Shown: positions 57,186 to 64,000 of the stretch, piece after piece
How the letters are laid out: every line of letters begins with the position of its first letter
Position numbering within the stretch: the first letter of the stretch is position 1
DNA from: Pseudomonas sp. GM18
Lineage (GTDB): Bacteria; Pseudomonadota; Gammaproteobacteria; Pseudomonadales; Pseudomonadaceae
Length of the DNA: 64,000 bases
Direction of reading: 5' to 3'
Assembly: GCF_000282195.1 (NCBI RefSeq)
Contig: NZ_AKJT01000028.1
Coordinates: 62,001 to 126,000, forward strand
Program-made: the position numbers and the translations under genes
Notes under the pieces: model-generated
What the model saw: only the letters and a program-made list of their open reading frames with translations
Told to the model about the DNA's origin: nothing
Database searches by the model: none

Positions 57186-57644
57186 ATGACACCTTTTGGC
57201 ATCGTTTATACCCTGCATGTCCTGGCCGCCCTGGTGTGGGTCGGCGGCATGTTTTTCGCCTGGATGGTCCTGCGCCCCGCGGCGATGAAGGCGCTGGAAG
57301 GCCCTGCCCGGTTGAAGCTGTGGGTGGAAGTGTTTCAAGGTTTTTTCCGCTGGGTCTGGGTCGCGGTGGTGCTTTTGCCGATCAGCGGTGTGGGCATGAT
57401 TCATTTGCAGTTCGCCGGGTTCGAAGCGGCGCCGCGGTATGTGCAGGTGATGATGGGATTGTATGTGGTGATGACGGCGCTGTTCATCCGGATTCAGGCG
57501 TTGCTGCTGCCGGAATTGCGCACGGCTGTGGAGGCTCAGGATTGGCCGACAGGTGCGGCGACGCTGGGCAAGATTCGCCGGTTGGTGGGGATTAATCTGA
57601 TGGTCGGGTTGGCGCTGGTGGCGATTGCTGCGGCTCGGCCGTGA
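57186..57644 (+). CDS. CopD-family membrane protein
   Basis: 152 residues, four membrane helices. YTLHVLAALVWVGGMFFAWMVLRPAA with conserved His11 and GFFRWVWVAVVLLPISGVGM fit the CopD/DUF2269-like family linked to copper handling or haem membrane proteins. GAACGGAG lies before the ATG. Exact role unknown. Confidence 0.8.
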   Translation: MTPFGIVYTLHVLAALVWVGGMFFAWMVLRPAAMKALEGPARLKLWVEVFQGFFRWVWVAVVLLPISGVGMIHLQFAGFEAAPRYVQVMMGLYVVMTALFIRIQALLLPELRTAVEAQDWPTGAATLGKIRRLVGINLMVGLALVAIAAARP

Positions 57645-57744
57645 TCGTTCCCACGCTCTGCGTGGGAATGCCTCAAGGGACGCTCCGCGTCCAGTGACGC
57701 GGAGCGTCACGGGCTGCGTTCCCACGCAAAGCGTGGGAACGATC
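57643..57744. repeat. REP-like element (GATCGTTCCCACGCTCTGCGTGGGAATG family)
   Basis: Nested palindrome overlapping the stop codon of the CopD-like gene by 2 nt, between convergent genes. Confidence 0.8.
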
Positions 57745-57758
57745 ATTTCAGAAACTGC

Positions 57759-58517
57759 TTACAACCGCTGAATGCTCACTGAACCCGCTGCCCCGGCCGG
57801 CCCTGGCTGGCCGTCGACACCGGGGCGACCGCTCTTGCCGCCGTCGGCTTTATAGACAATGCAGCCCTTGGCCTTGCCGCCCGCCCCCGGTTTGCCACCC
57901 GGTCCGGCTGCGCCACCGACCCCGCCCGCTACCTCGACCTTGATCTGCTCCGCTGGATAGTCACGTGGCACTTCCAGCCGAACCAGCGCCCCCGGCGCAC
58001 CTGGCTGGCCGTCGCTGCCGTCACTGCCATCGAAACCGCGACCGGCCTGGCCCCAGGTGCAACCCGGTGCTTGACCGTTGGCCCCGTCGAGGCCGACAAA
58101 ACCCGGGGCGCCTGCGCCACCGCGAGCGTCTACCAACAATTGCGGCGCCTTCAGCGCTTTGATCTGCAAATTCAGATTGCGCCCGGAGCGGGCAGCCTTG
58201 AGATAAGTCCCGGGGGCGCCCCGCGCGGTGATCTGGCTGCCTTCGGCCAACTCGGCCCGGCTGACATTCAATGCCAGCGCCTGTTCGCTCGGCACAATGG
58301 CGATCCGCGCTTCACGTCCCAGATGCAGCTCGCCAACCGTCACTTCGGTCACGTTCGAGGGAATCAGCAAGGTGCCGTAATCGGCGACTTCCAGTCGTTC
58401 CAGTTGCAAGGAACTGGCGGTGTTGGGCAAGCGCATCAGCGAGTTGGTTTCAACACTCACCACCTGAGCGCAGGCCAATGGGCTGATGAGTGCGGCGAGC
58501 AGACAGAGTTTACGCAT
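57759..58517 (-). CDS. Secreted glycine-rich collagen-like protein
   Basis: 252 residues from the ATG at 58517 (AAGG 8 nt upstream). Signal peptide (LCLLAALISPLACA), a ~110-residue beta domain, then two blocks of Gly-Pro/Asp repeats (GGAGAPGFVGLDGANGQAPG, GFDGSDGSDGQPGAPG, GPGGKPGAGGKAKG, GRPGVDGQPGPAGAAG) with imperfect Gly-X-Y, and two Cys that could form a disulfide. Not a canonical long collagen triple helix. Overlaps the upstream DUF1145 gene by 8 nt. Confidence 0.75.
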   Translation of the reverse strand: MRKLCLLAALISPLACAQVVSVETNSLMRLPNTASSLQLERLEVADYGTLLIPSNVTEVTVGELHLGREARIAIVPSEQALALNVSRAELAEGSQITARGAPGTYLKAARSGRNLNLQIKALKAPQLLVDARGGAGAPGFVGLDGANGQAPGCTWGQAGRGFDGSDGSDGQPGAPGALVRLEVPRDYPAEQIKVEVAGGVGGAAGPGGKPGAGGKAKGCIVYKADGGKSGRPGVDGQPGPAGAAGSVSIQRL

Positions 58518-58788
58518 GGGAAGCCTTCGCAGTGGCCGGGGCCGGAATGGTTTGCAGGTGGAAAACGCCGAAAAAGACAATCTTCAGGCGATCACGCCAG
58601 GGGTGGGCTCGACCTTTGAGGCTGCGGTTGCAGAACACTAGCTCCAGAAGATGAGCCAGCGCCAACAGGCTGCCGGCCAGATTGACCAACAGGTGCAGTG
58701 GATGAACAAACGGTATGAGCAGATTGACCAGCACCACCAACCAGAACAGCAGGGTCAACAACTTCCCCAGCCCCCAAAACACCTTCAT
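58510..58788 (-). CDS. DUF1145 family small membrane protein
   Basis: 92 residues, two or three membrane helices (LLTLLFWLVVLVNLLIPFV, LVNLAGSLLALAHLLELVFC), basic cytoplasmic segment (RSLKGRAHPWRDRLKIV). DUF1145 pattern. Its stop overlaps the start of the collagen-like gene, so the two are probably co-translated. Confidence 0.8.
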   Translation of the reverse strand: MKVFWGLGKLLTLLFWLVVLVNLLIPFVHPLHLLVNLAGSLLALAHLLELVFCNRSLKGRAHPWRDRLKIVFFGVFHLQTIPAPATAKASHA

Positions 58789-58950
58789 ACGCTCCCCCGT
58801 CGAGAATTATTATTTGCACGCACAGTAACGGCTTACACGCGGGATAAGCCAGAGGGCAACGGAAAATTCTTCCGAAAGGCATCGAATGGCCGCCGGATCA
58901 ACCTTGATGGCCCTCCGACAGCTCTATCACGGGCCTCTTGATCATGGAGC

Positions 58951-59664
58951 CTAGCGATTGATGTGCAACTCCACACGACGGTTTTTTGCCCGCCCTTCTT
59001 CCGTGTCGTTGTCGGCTACCGGCTGGGTTTCGCCCCGTCCTTCGCTGGTGAGTTTGTTCGGCGCCAGCCCCCGGCTCAACAGGTAGGCCGCCACGCTGCT
59101 GGCACGACGTTCCGACAGCTTCTGGTTATAGGCGTCCGAACCCTGACTGTCGGTATGGCCGACGACCTTGACGCTCACCACATCGGCGCTCTGCAATTTG
59201 GGCATCAACGAATCCAGCTCGCTGCGCGCCTCGGGCGTCAGGTCGGATTTGTTGTACGCGAACAACACATTACTGCTCAGGGTGATGACTTCGGATACCG
59301 GCGGTTCAGCAGGTTTTACGCTGGCCGGATATTGCGGCAGCGGGCAACCGTGATGTTCGACAGGTGTATTGGCAGGCGTATCGGGGCAGCGATCGCGTCG
59401 ATCGAAAACACCGTCACCGTCTTCATCCCCATCCTGGGCGTAACAGATCAAGCCACCGGTCAAGATACCGAGCGCCGCTCCTCCCGCTGCCCAACCGCCA
59501 CTTTCGATCGCGCCCAAACCACCACCGACCAGTCCACCAATAACACTGCAGATCGGCCAGGTACGTTGATTCAAGGGGGCGGTGCCATCGCTGTGAGTCG
59601 CGCAGCCGGTCAGAAGGCTGCCAAGCAGCAGAACCGGCAAGACGGTCCTTGTGAGAACGCTCAT
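58951..59664 (-). CDS. OmpA-family lipoprotein with TSP3-like repeat
   Basis: 237 residues. Lipobox LLTGC, a glycine-zipper (GGLVGGGLGAIESGGWAAGG), an acidic Ca-binding-like DGDEDGDGVFDRRDRCPDTP module, and an OmpA C-terminal domain (VVGHTDSQGSDAYNQKLSERRA, NRRVELHINR). Anchored in the outer membrane and bound to peptidoglycan. Paralogue of the gene 90 nt upstream. Confidence 0.88.
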   Translation of the reverse strand: MSVLTRTVLPVLLLGSLLTGCATHSDGTAPLNQRTWPICSVIGGLVGGGLGAIESGGWAAGGAALGILTGGLICYAQDGDEDGDGVFDRRDRCPDTPANTPVEHHGCPLPQYPASVKPAEPPVSEVITLSSNVLFAYNKSDLTPEARSELDSLMPKLQSADVVSVKVVGHTDSQGSDAYNQKLSERRASSVAAYLLSRGLAPNKLTSEGRGETQPVADNDTEEGRAKNRRVELHINR

Positions 59665-59754
59665 TGTGAATGCTCCTGTGTCACCGGCCCATACCGGTCA
59701 CACAGGAGTAAAGACCCGCATCCGCGACTGTACAAGCCGCGGAGTACAAGGGGT

Positions 59755-60450
59755 TTAGCGGTCGATTTTGATTTCCGTACGCCGGTTCAGCGCACGGCCG
59801 TCAGCGGTTTTGTTATCGGCCACCGGCTGGCTTTCACCGGCACCGGTCACAGACACGAAACTGCTCCGTGGCACGCCTTGGGAAATCAGGTACTCCACCA
59901 CCGAATGGGCGCGTTTGTCCGACAGTTTCTGGTTGTATTTATCGCTGCCGACGCTGTCGGTATGACCGGTCACGGTCAGCCGGGCGCTGGAGGATTCCTG
60001 TTTCAGGCGTGTGGCAACGGTGTTGAGTACCTCTTTATCGGCCGGGGTGAGCTTGGACGAGTCGAACTGGAAGTGAACATCACGGATAACGATGACTTCT
60101 TCCTTGACCACCGCCTTCTCTTCGACCACCGGCGCAGGCGCGGGTGGAGGGCAGCCGTCGGCATCGACACGCACGCCTCTAGGCGTGTGCGGGCACTTGT
60201 CGCGGCTGTCCGGCACGCCATCGCCGTCTTCGTCGCCATCGCCATGCACCCAGCAATAAGCCGCTGCCGTGCCGCCGACCAGCAGCGCGCCATAGCCCGC
60301 CCATGACGAGCTCTCGGTCGCACCGAGGCCCGCACCGACGACACCACCGACAGCCGCACAGGTCGGCCAGTCGGTTTTCTGCAAACCTGCGCAACCAGTC
60401 AACACACTGGTTAGCAGAACCAAAGGTAATGCTGTCCGAACTATGCTCAT
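59755..60450 (-). CDS. OmpA-family lipoprotein with TSP3-like repeat (paralogue)
   Basis: 231 residues with the same layout as its downstream neighbour: lipobox VLTGC, glycine-zipper (GGVVGAGLGATESSSWAGYG), DGDEDGDGVPDSRDKCPHTP, then OmpA domain (VTGHTDSVGSDKYNQKLSDK, NRRTEIKIDR). The two copies clearly arose by tandem duplication; the linker in this one is Val/Glu-rich (VVEEKAVVKEEVIV). Confidence 0.88.
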   Translation of the reverse strand: MSIVRTALPLVLLTSVLTGCAGLQKTDWPTCAAVGGVVGAGLGATESSSWAGYGALLVGGTAAAYCWVHGDGDEDGDGVPDSRDKCPHTPRGVRVDADGCPPPAPAPVVEEKAVVKEEVIVIRDVHFQFDSSKLTPADKEVLNTVATRLKQESSSARLTVTGHTDSVGSDKYNQKLSDKRAHSVVEYLISQGVPRSSFVSVTGAGESQPVADNKTADGRALNRRTEIKIDR

Positions 60451-60628
60451 CTAGTTTTCTCCTGAGGGATCGGCTAAGAACCGATTCAGGGAGTAAAGAC
60501 TGGAGTTTTAATCTCCGCCAGCAATAGGCCATTGCTGTTTTGCCCCATGTTCACGGAAGATCGGCGCTTTTTGTTTAAACCCGCTCTGCAAGACACGTTA
60601 GTCTTGGCGTTCTGATTGAGGATTTTCG

Positions 60629-61126
60629 ATGATTGCAGGTATTTCTTCGCGCACGCCCCAGCAGGCGTTGGCCGCTTTGCTTGATCGTTACGCCCCGGCA
60701 CGTCTGTTGCTGATTGGCGCCAGTGAGTTCCCCGCGCTCGAGGCGTTCAAACTCGCGCACCCGGAGAGCATCGTCGCCTTTGCCGCGCCCGGGCCACTGC
60801 CGGCCGAACTAGCGGCGCAGCGGTTTGATCTGGCGCTGGTGGTCGATTGCCTCGAACACTTGCCCAAGCGCGACGGCCTGAATCTGCTCGGCGGAATACG
60901 CAACCTCAATGCCAGTCGCATTGCGGTGCTGGCCGACTTGCCGGCCAGCGGTTGGCAGGAGACGGATTTTTTCTCCCTGGCCTTACAAGCCAGCGAACGC
61001 TTCCAGCGTGACGATCAAGTGTTGACGCTGTTTACCTACGATCTGCTTGACTACAAACAGGTGCCCGACTGGCTCAATTCACGCTTCTGGGCCAATCCGG
61101 AAAACTTCGGGAAATACTGGTGGTAA
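60629..61126 (+). CDS. DUF6231 family protein
   Basis: 165 residues. Rossmann-like fragments ([33 protein letters not shown]) suggest a methyltransferase-like fold lacking the usual SAM loop; ends [10 protein letters not shown]. Recalled as DUF6231, a Pseudomonas-typical uncharacterised family. 4 nt before the YchJ gene, probably co-transcribed. Confidence 0.7.
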   Translation: MIAGISSRTPQQALAALLDRYAPARLLLIGASEFPALEAFKLAHPESIVAFAAPGPLPAELAAQRFDLALVVDCLEHLPKRDGLNLLGGIRNLNASRIAVLADLPASGWQETDFFSLALQASERFQRDDQVLTLFTYDLLDYKQVPDWLNSRFWANPENFGKYWW

Positions 61127-61130
61127 CGCA

Positions 61131-61607
61131 ATGAGTACATCCATTTGCCCTTGCGGCAGCGGCACGCTGCTCGATGCCTGCTGCGGCCATTACCATGCCG
61201 GTCATCCGGCCCCTAGTGCCGAAGTCCTGATGCGTTCGCGCTACAGCGCGTATGTGTTGGGGCTGATCGACTATCTGGTGGCCACCACCCTGCCCGCGCA
61301 ACAGGCCGGCCTGGATCGCCAGTCGATCAGCGACTGGAGCGCCCAAAGCACCTGGCTGGGCCTGGAGGTGGAAAGCGCCGAGGTCTTCGGCGGCCAGCCG
61401 GAGCACGCCTTCGTCACCTTTACCGCTCGCTGGCACGACAGCAGCGGCGAACACAGCCACCGCGAACGTTCGTCATTTGTACAGAACGCCGGCCGCTGGT
61501 ACTTCATCGACCCTACCGTGCCACTCAAGGCCGGGCGCAACGATGCGTGCCCGTGCGCCAGCGGGCAGAAATTCAAGAAGTGTTGTGCGAGTTATTTCGG
61601 CGCTTGA
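61131..61607 (+). CDS. YchJ family SEC-C metal-binding protein
   Basis: 158 residues from the ATG at 61131. N-terminal [17 protein letters not shown] and C-terminal [18 protein letters not shown] zinc-binding SEC-C motifs flank an NTF2-like middle ([18 protein letters not shown]). YchJ architecture and length; function unknown. Second gene after the DUF6231 gene. Confidence 0.9.
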   Translation: MSTSICPCGSGTLLDACCGHYHAGHPAPSAEVLMRSRYSAYVLGLIDYLVATTLPAQQAGLDRQSISDWSAQSTWLGLEVESAEVFGGQPEHAFVTFTARWHDSSGEHSHRERSSFVQNAGRWYFIDPTVPLKAGRNDACPCASGQKFKKCCASYFGA

Positions 61608-61640
61608 GGTGCCCCCTGTAGCAGCCTGCGTTCGGCCGTG

Positions 61641-61779
61641 GCAGCTGTCGAGCTTGCGAGGCTGCGTTCGGCTGCGCAGCAGTCGTCAAACCAGAACTTG
61701 CGGTGCATCAGGCAAACCGCGTCAGCCGGATTCACGACTGCTACGCAGCCGAACGCCGCCTCGCAGGCTCGACAGCTGC
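61641..61779. repeat. Long inverted repeat with 46-nt arms
   Basis: 61641-61686 pairs with 61734-61779 at 43 of 46 positions (GCAGCTGTCGAGC...GCAGTCGT); the loop is 47 nt. Another Pseudomonas intergenic palindrome family, directly upstream of the LEA gene. Confidence 0.8.
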
Positions 61780-61800
61780 TACAAAGGGAGAAACACGACC

Positions 61801-62286
61801 ATGACTACCCCGCGGCGCACATTACAGCTACTCACCCTGCTCCTGTTTCTGGGACTCGGCGGCTGCGCCTCGTGGTTCAGCAACGACCTGCCAGACCCGC
61901 AAGTGCATCTGGTCAAGGTCGAGGTGGTCCGGGCCAAGTTGCTGGAGCAGAAATTCCTGCTGCATTTTCGTGTCGACAACCCCAATGACGAAGACCTGAC
62001 GGTGCGCGCCCTGGAATATCGCATTCATCTGGGGGACATCCTGCTGACCGAAGGCGAGCACGAACATTGGTTCACCGTCGGCCCCAAGCACAGCGCCTAT
62101 TTCAAAGTGCCGATCCGCACCAACCTGTGGCCCAGGGTTCGGGACGTGGTGAAACTGCTGAAAAAACCCGAGCAACCGATTCCCTATCGTCTGGAAGGTG
62201 AACTGGAAACCGGTTTATTCATCGCGCACTACGTGCACCTGGCGCGCAATGGCGTGATAATCGCCGCCGATTTAATTCCGGAGTGA
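61801..62286 (+). CDS. LEA type 2 family lipoprotein
   Basis: 161 residues from the ATG at 61801 (GGGAG upstream). Lipobox LGGC at ~22; a WHy/LEA14-like beta domain ([34 protein letters not shown]). Envelope protein of desiccation/stress-type fold; role in bacteria unknown. Stop overlaps the extended GTG of the next frame. Confidence 0.85.
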   Translation: MTTPRRTLQLLTLLLFLGLGGCASWFSNDLPDPQVHLVKVEVVRAKLLEQKFLLHFRVDNPNDEDLTVRALEYRIHLGDILLTEGEHEHWFTVGPKHSAYFKVPIRTNLWPRVRDVVKLLKKPEQPIPYRLEGELETGLFIAHYVHLARNGVIIAADLIPE

Positions 62287-62291
62287 CCCCG

Positions 62292-62501
62292 ATGACCCAG
62301 CAACCCCACGTCCATGGCCCTGACTGCAACCACGATCATGACCATCACGACCACCATGATCACGACCATGGCCATGTCCACGGCCCGAACTGCGGCCACG
62401 CCCACCAGGAACCGGTGCGCAACGCCCTGAAAGACGTCGGCCGCAACGACCCTTGCCCATGCGGCAACGGCAAGAAATTCAAGAAGTGCCACGGGGCATA
62501 A
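62292..62501 (+). CDS. His-rich SEC-C protein
   Basis: 69 residues from the ATG at 62292 (GTG at 62283 is in frame but overlaps the preceding stop). The first ~40 residues are a His/Asp array ([33 protein letters not shown]) and the last ~20 a SEC-C zinc motif ([19 protein letters not shown]). Likely a metal (Zn/Ni/Cu) binding or storage peptide, possibly a SecA/YchJ-like accessory. Coupled to the LEA gene. Confidence 0.75.
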   Translation: MTQQPHVHGPDCNHDHDHHDHHDHDHGHVHGPNCGHAHQEPVRNALKDVGRNDPCPCGNGKKFKKCHGA

Positions 62502-62536
62502 CGCTTCGGGCGGATAACTTCTTCGCCTATTGAATC

Positions 62537-62562
62537 GTCATCGCGAGCCTGCTCGCGATGAC
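62537..62562. terminator. GC-rich palindrome after SEC-C gene
   Basis: GTCATCGCGAGC-CT-GCTCGCGATGAC perfect palindrome between convergent genes, no T-run; REP-like and possibly a 3' end. Confidence 0.5.
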
Positions 62563-62578
62563 GGACAGATATTCACCA

Positions 62579-63130
62579 TCAGGCCAAAATCTGTGCAGTA
62601 TTCACGACCGTCGCATATTCCCCATGCAGATTCCCCAGCGACATCGCATGCACTTCTTCAGCTGAATGGGCATTGCCGAAAAAGTCCGCCTTGTCGAAGG
62701 TAAAGCACGCATCCTCCACAACCCACGCCTCAAACCCCAGGTTGCCGGCCGTTCGCGCCGTGGACTCCACCGAGTTGTGGGTCGCCACGCCAACGATGAT
62801 CAACTGATCGATCCCCGCCTCACGCAAACTCGCCTCCAACCCGGTCGAACAAAACGCATCCGGCACTTGTTTCTGTATCAGCCACTCACCGACCGATGGC
62901 TGGAATCGCTCCTGAAACTCCACCCCCGATTGCTGCGGCCAGAACACCGAATCCACTGAGCGTGACAGGTGCTGCACATGAATCACCGGCCGCCCGGTTC
63001 GACGCCAATGCCCCAGCAATTCCAAAATGCGCTCTTCGGCCTGAGGGTTGTTTCGACGGCCCAATTTGGGATGCAGGATGCCTTTTTGTTGATCGATGAT
63101 GATCAGCGCTGCGTTTGTCTTGAGCTCCAT
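62579..63130 (-). CDS. Isochorismatase-fold hydrolase with Ser replacing the catalytic Cys
   Basis: 183 residues from the ATG at 63130 (an upstream ATG at 63145 is possible; neither has a clear ribosome site). Isochorismatase/nicotinamidase fold: D13 in IIDQQKG, K87 in IQKQVPDAF, but the usual Cys is S120 in VATHNSVESTARTAG. So a Cys-thioester amidase mechanism is unlikely; it may act as an isochorismatase-like or vinyl-ether hydrolase. Convergent with the SEC-C gene. Confidence 0.83.
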   Translation of the reverse strand: MELKTNAALIIIDQQKGILHPKLGRRNNPQAEERILELLGHWRRTGRPVIHVQHLSRSVDSVFWPQQSGVEFQERFQPSVGEWLIQKQVPDAFCSTGLEASLREAGIDQLIIVGVATHNSVESTARTAGNLGFEAWVVEDACFTFDKADFFGNAHSAEEVHAMSLGNLHGEYATVVNTAQILA

Positions 63131-63276
63131 GCCGACTTTTCTCATGCGAGGTCATTGAATTTCCCGCACTTCAACATCACCTCCTCCTACTGGCAAGCCA
63201 TCAAACGCAAACAGGACGACCTAATGCCGGCGGTCGCTGTCCGAACCTGACGACGTCTCTTGATTTGGAGTACTTC

Positions 63277-63921
63277 ATGATCGACCTGTATTACTGGACC
63301 ACCCCCAACGGCCACAAGATTTCGCTATTCCTGGAAGAAGCCGGCCTGCCCTACAACGTTTACCCGATCAACATCAGCCAGAACGACCAGTTCAAACCCG
63401 ACTTCCTGAAAGTCTCGCCGAACAATAAAATCCCGGCCATCGTCGATCATGAGCCGGCCGATGGCGGTGCTCCGTTGTCGCTGTTTGAGTCGGGGGCGAT
63501 TCTTCAGTACCTGGCGGAGAAAACCGGCAAGTTCTTGCCCAAGGATCTGCGCGGGCGCCAGCAAGCGCTGCAATGGCTGTTCTGGCAGATGGGCGGCCTG
63601 GGGCCGATGGCCGGGCAGAATCATCACTTCAGCCGGTTCGCGCCGGAGAAAATCCCCTACGCAATCAAGCGCTACATCGACGAAACCACTCGCCTGTATG
63701 GAGTGCTCGACAAACAACTGGCGAACCATGACTTTGTCGCCGGCGGCGAATACAGCATTGCCGATATGGCGATCTACCCGTGGATCGTTTCCCACAAGTG
63801 GCAAAGCCAGAACCTGGAAGACTTCCCTAACGTGCTGCGCTGGTTCAACCACATCCAGGACCGCCCGGCGACGGTGAAGGCGTATGCGCTGGTGGCCAAG
63901 GTCAACCCGCCGAAGTCCTGA
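63277..63921 (+). CDS. Glutathione S-transferase, nu-class (YfcG/YghU-like)
   Basis: 214 residues from the ATG at 63277 with GGAG 7 nt upstream. N-terminal thioredoxin-like domain (YYWTTPNGHKISLFLEEAGL with the TPNGxK nu-class motif, NKIPAIVDHE, LFESGAILQYLAEKTG) and all-alpha C-terminal domain (GGLGPMAGQNHHFSRFAPEK). Likely disulfide-bond oxidoreductase/peroxidase activity. Confidence 0.9.
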   Translation: MIDLYYWTTPNGHKISLFLEEAGLPYNVYPINISQNDQFKPDFLKVSPNNKIPAIVDHEPADGGAPLSLFESGAILQYLAEKTGKFLPKDLRGRQQALQWLFWQMGGLGPMAGQNHHFSRFAPEKIPYAIKRYIDETTRLYGVLDKQLANHDFVAGGEYSIADMAIYPWIVSHKWQSQNLEDFPNVLRWFNHIQDRPATVKAYALVAKVNPPKS

Positions 63922-63936
63922 TCCTGATTCAAGAGC

Positions 63937-64000
63937 AAAAGATCGCAGCCTTCGGCAGCTCCTACGCGCCTGTGGGCGCCGCCGAAGGCTGCGATCTTTT
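63937..64000. repeat. REP-like inverted pair (AAAAGATCGCAGCCTTCGGCAGCTCCTAC family)
   Basis: AAAAGATCGCAGCCTTCGGC...GCCGAAGGCTGCGATCTTTT, reaching the window edge. Same family as 20578 and 37217. Confidence 0.8.

Noticed and set aside
54928..57189. 753-codon frame antisense to dinG
   Set aside because: Shadow frame; DinG motifs are intact on the minus strand.

Overview
The window looks like a chromosomal segment of a Pseudomonas, most likely of the P. fluorescens group. It is GC-rich, carries a complete pca (protocatechuate / beta-ketoadipate) cluster, bra-type branched-chain amino acid transport genes, a MucR-like c-di-GMP enzyme and RapA, and is sprinkled with the intergenic REP-like palindromes typical of fluorescent pseudomonads. 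No rRNA, tRNA, CRISPR array, transposase or prophage genes were seen.

Layout. Positions 1-3730 (minus strand) hold a small RiPP-type cluster that runs off the left edge: a leader-type precursor peptide, a GNAT acetyltransferase, a HEXXH-motif peptide-modification enzyme (family known as aKG-HExxH peptide beta-hydroxylases) and a fusion of a DUF692/MNIO domain with a SagB-type nitroreductase domain. This is the strongest candidate for an undescribed system. 4116-16857 is the pca regulon: an OprD-type porin on the plus strand, then pcaC-D-B-T, pcaG-H, pcaF-J-I, pcaK and pcaR on the minus strand, with PcaR-like operator sequences at each control region. 17405-25660 holds housekeeping and small genes: PitA, a 38-residue CcoM-like membrane protein preceded by ANR/FNR-like boxes, small basic proteins, RapA, an MFS transporter and a YkgJ-type cysteine-cluster protein. 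25810-31791 has mucR, a beta-hydroxyacid dehydrogenase, a stand-alone tubulin/FtsZ-like protein with GTP-binding motifs, and a DUF2288 protein. 32143-37140 is the branched-chain amino acid ABC transporter (braC, then braDEFG), with a strong hairpin separating the binding protein from the rest.

37436-39859 is a bufferin-type operon (BufA1 precursor with four cysteines, BufB MNIO, BufC, DoxX), so the window has two unrelated MNIO peptide-modification systems. 39901-46660 holds a LysR/SDR divergent pair, a lipoprotein, an FAD dehydrogenase, a cysteine-synthase-like enzyme and NhaA. 46759-48170 is a bacteriocin pair: a short S-type pyocin with a colicin E3-like rRNase domain and a small, non-Im3-like candidate immunity protein. 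48399-63921 is mixed: glycine-zipper lipoprotein, PdxH, three OmpA-family lipoproteins, a serine hydrolase, a GH-A/agarase-like secreted glycosidase, DinG, CopD-like, a glycine-rich secreted protein, two SEC-C proteins, a LEA-type lipoprotein, an isochorismatase-fold protein with Ser in place of the catalytic Cys, and a nu-type glutathione transferase.

All family assignments come from reading translated motifs by eye; no database search was possible.
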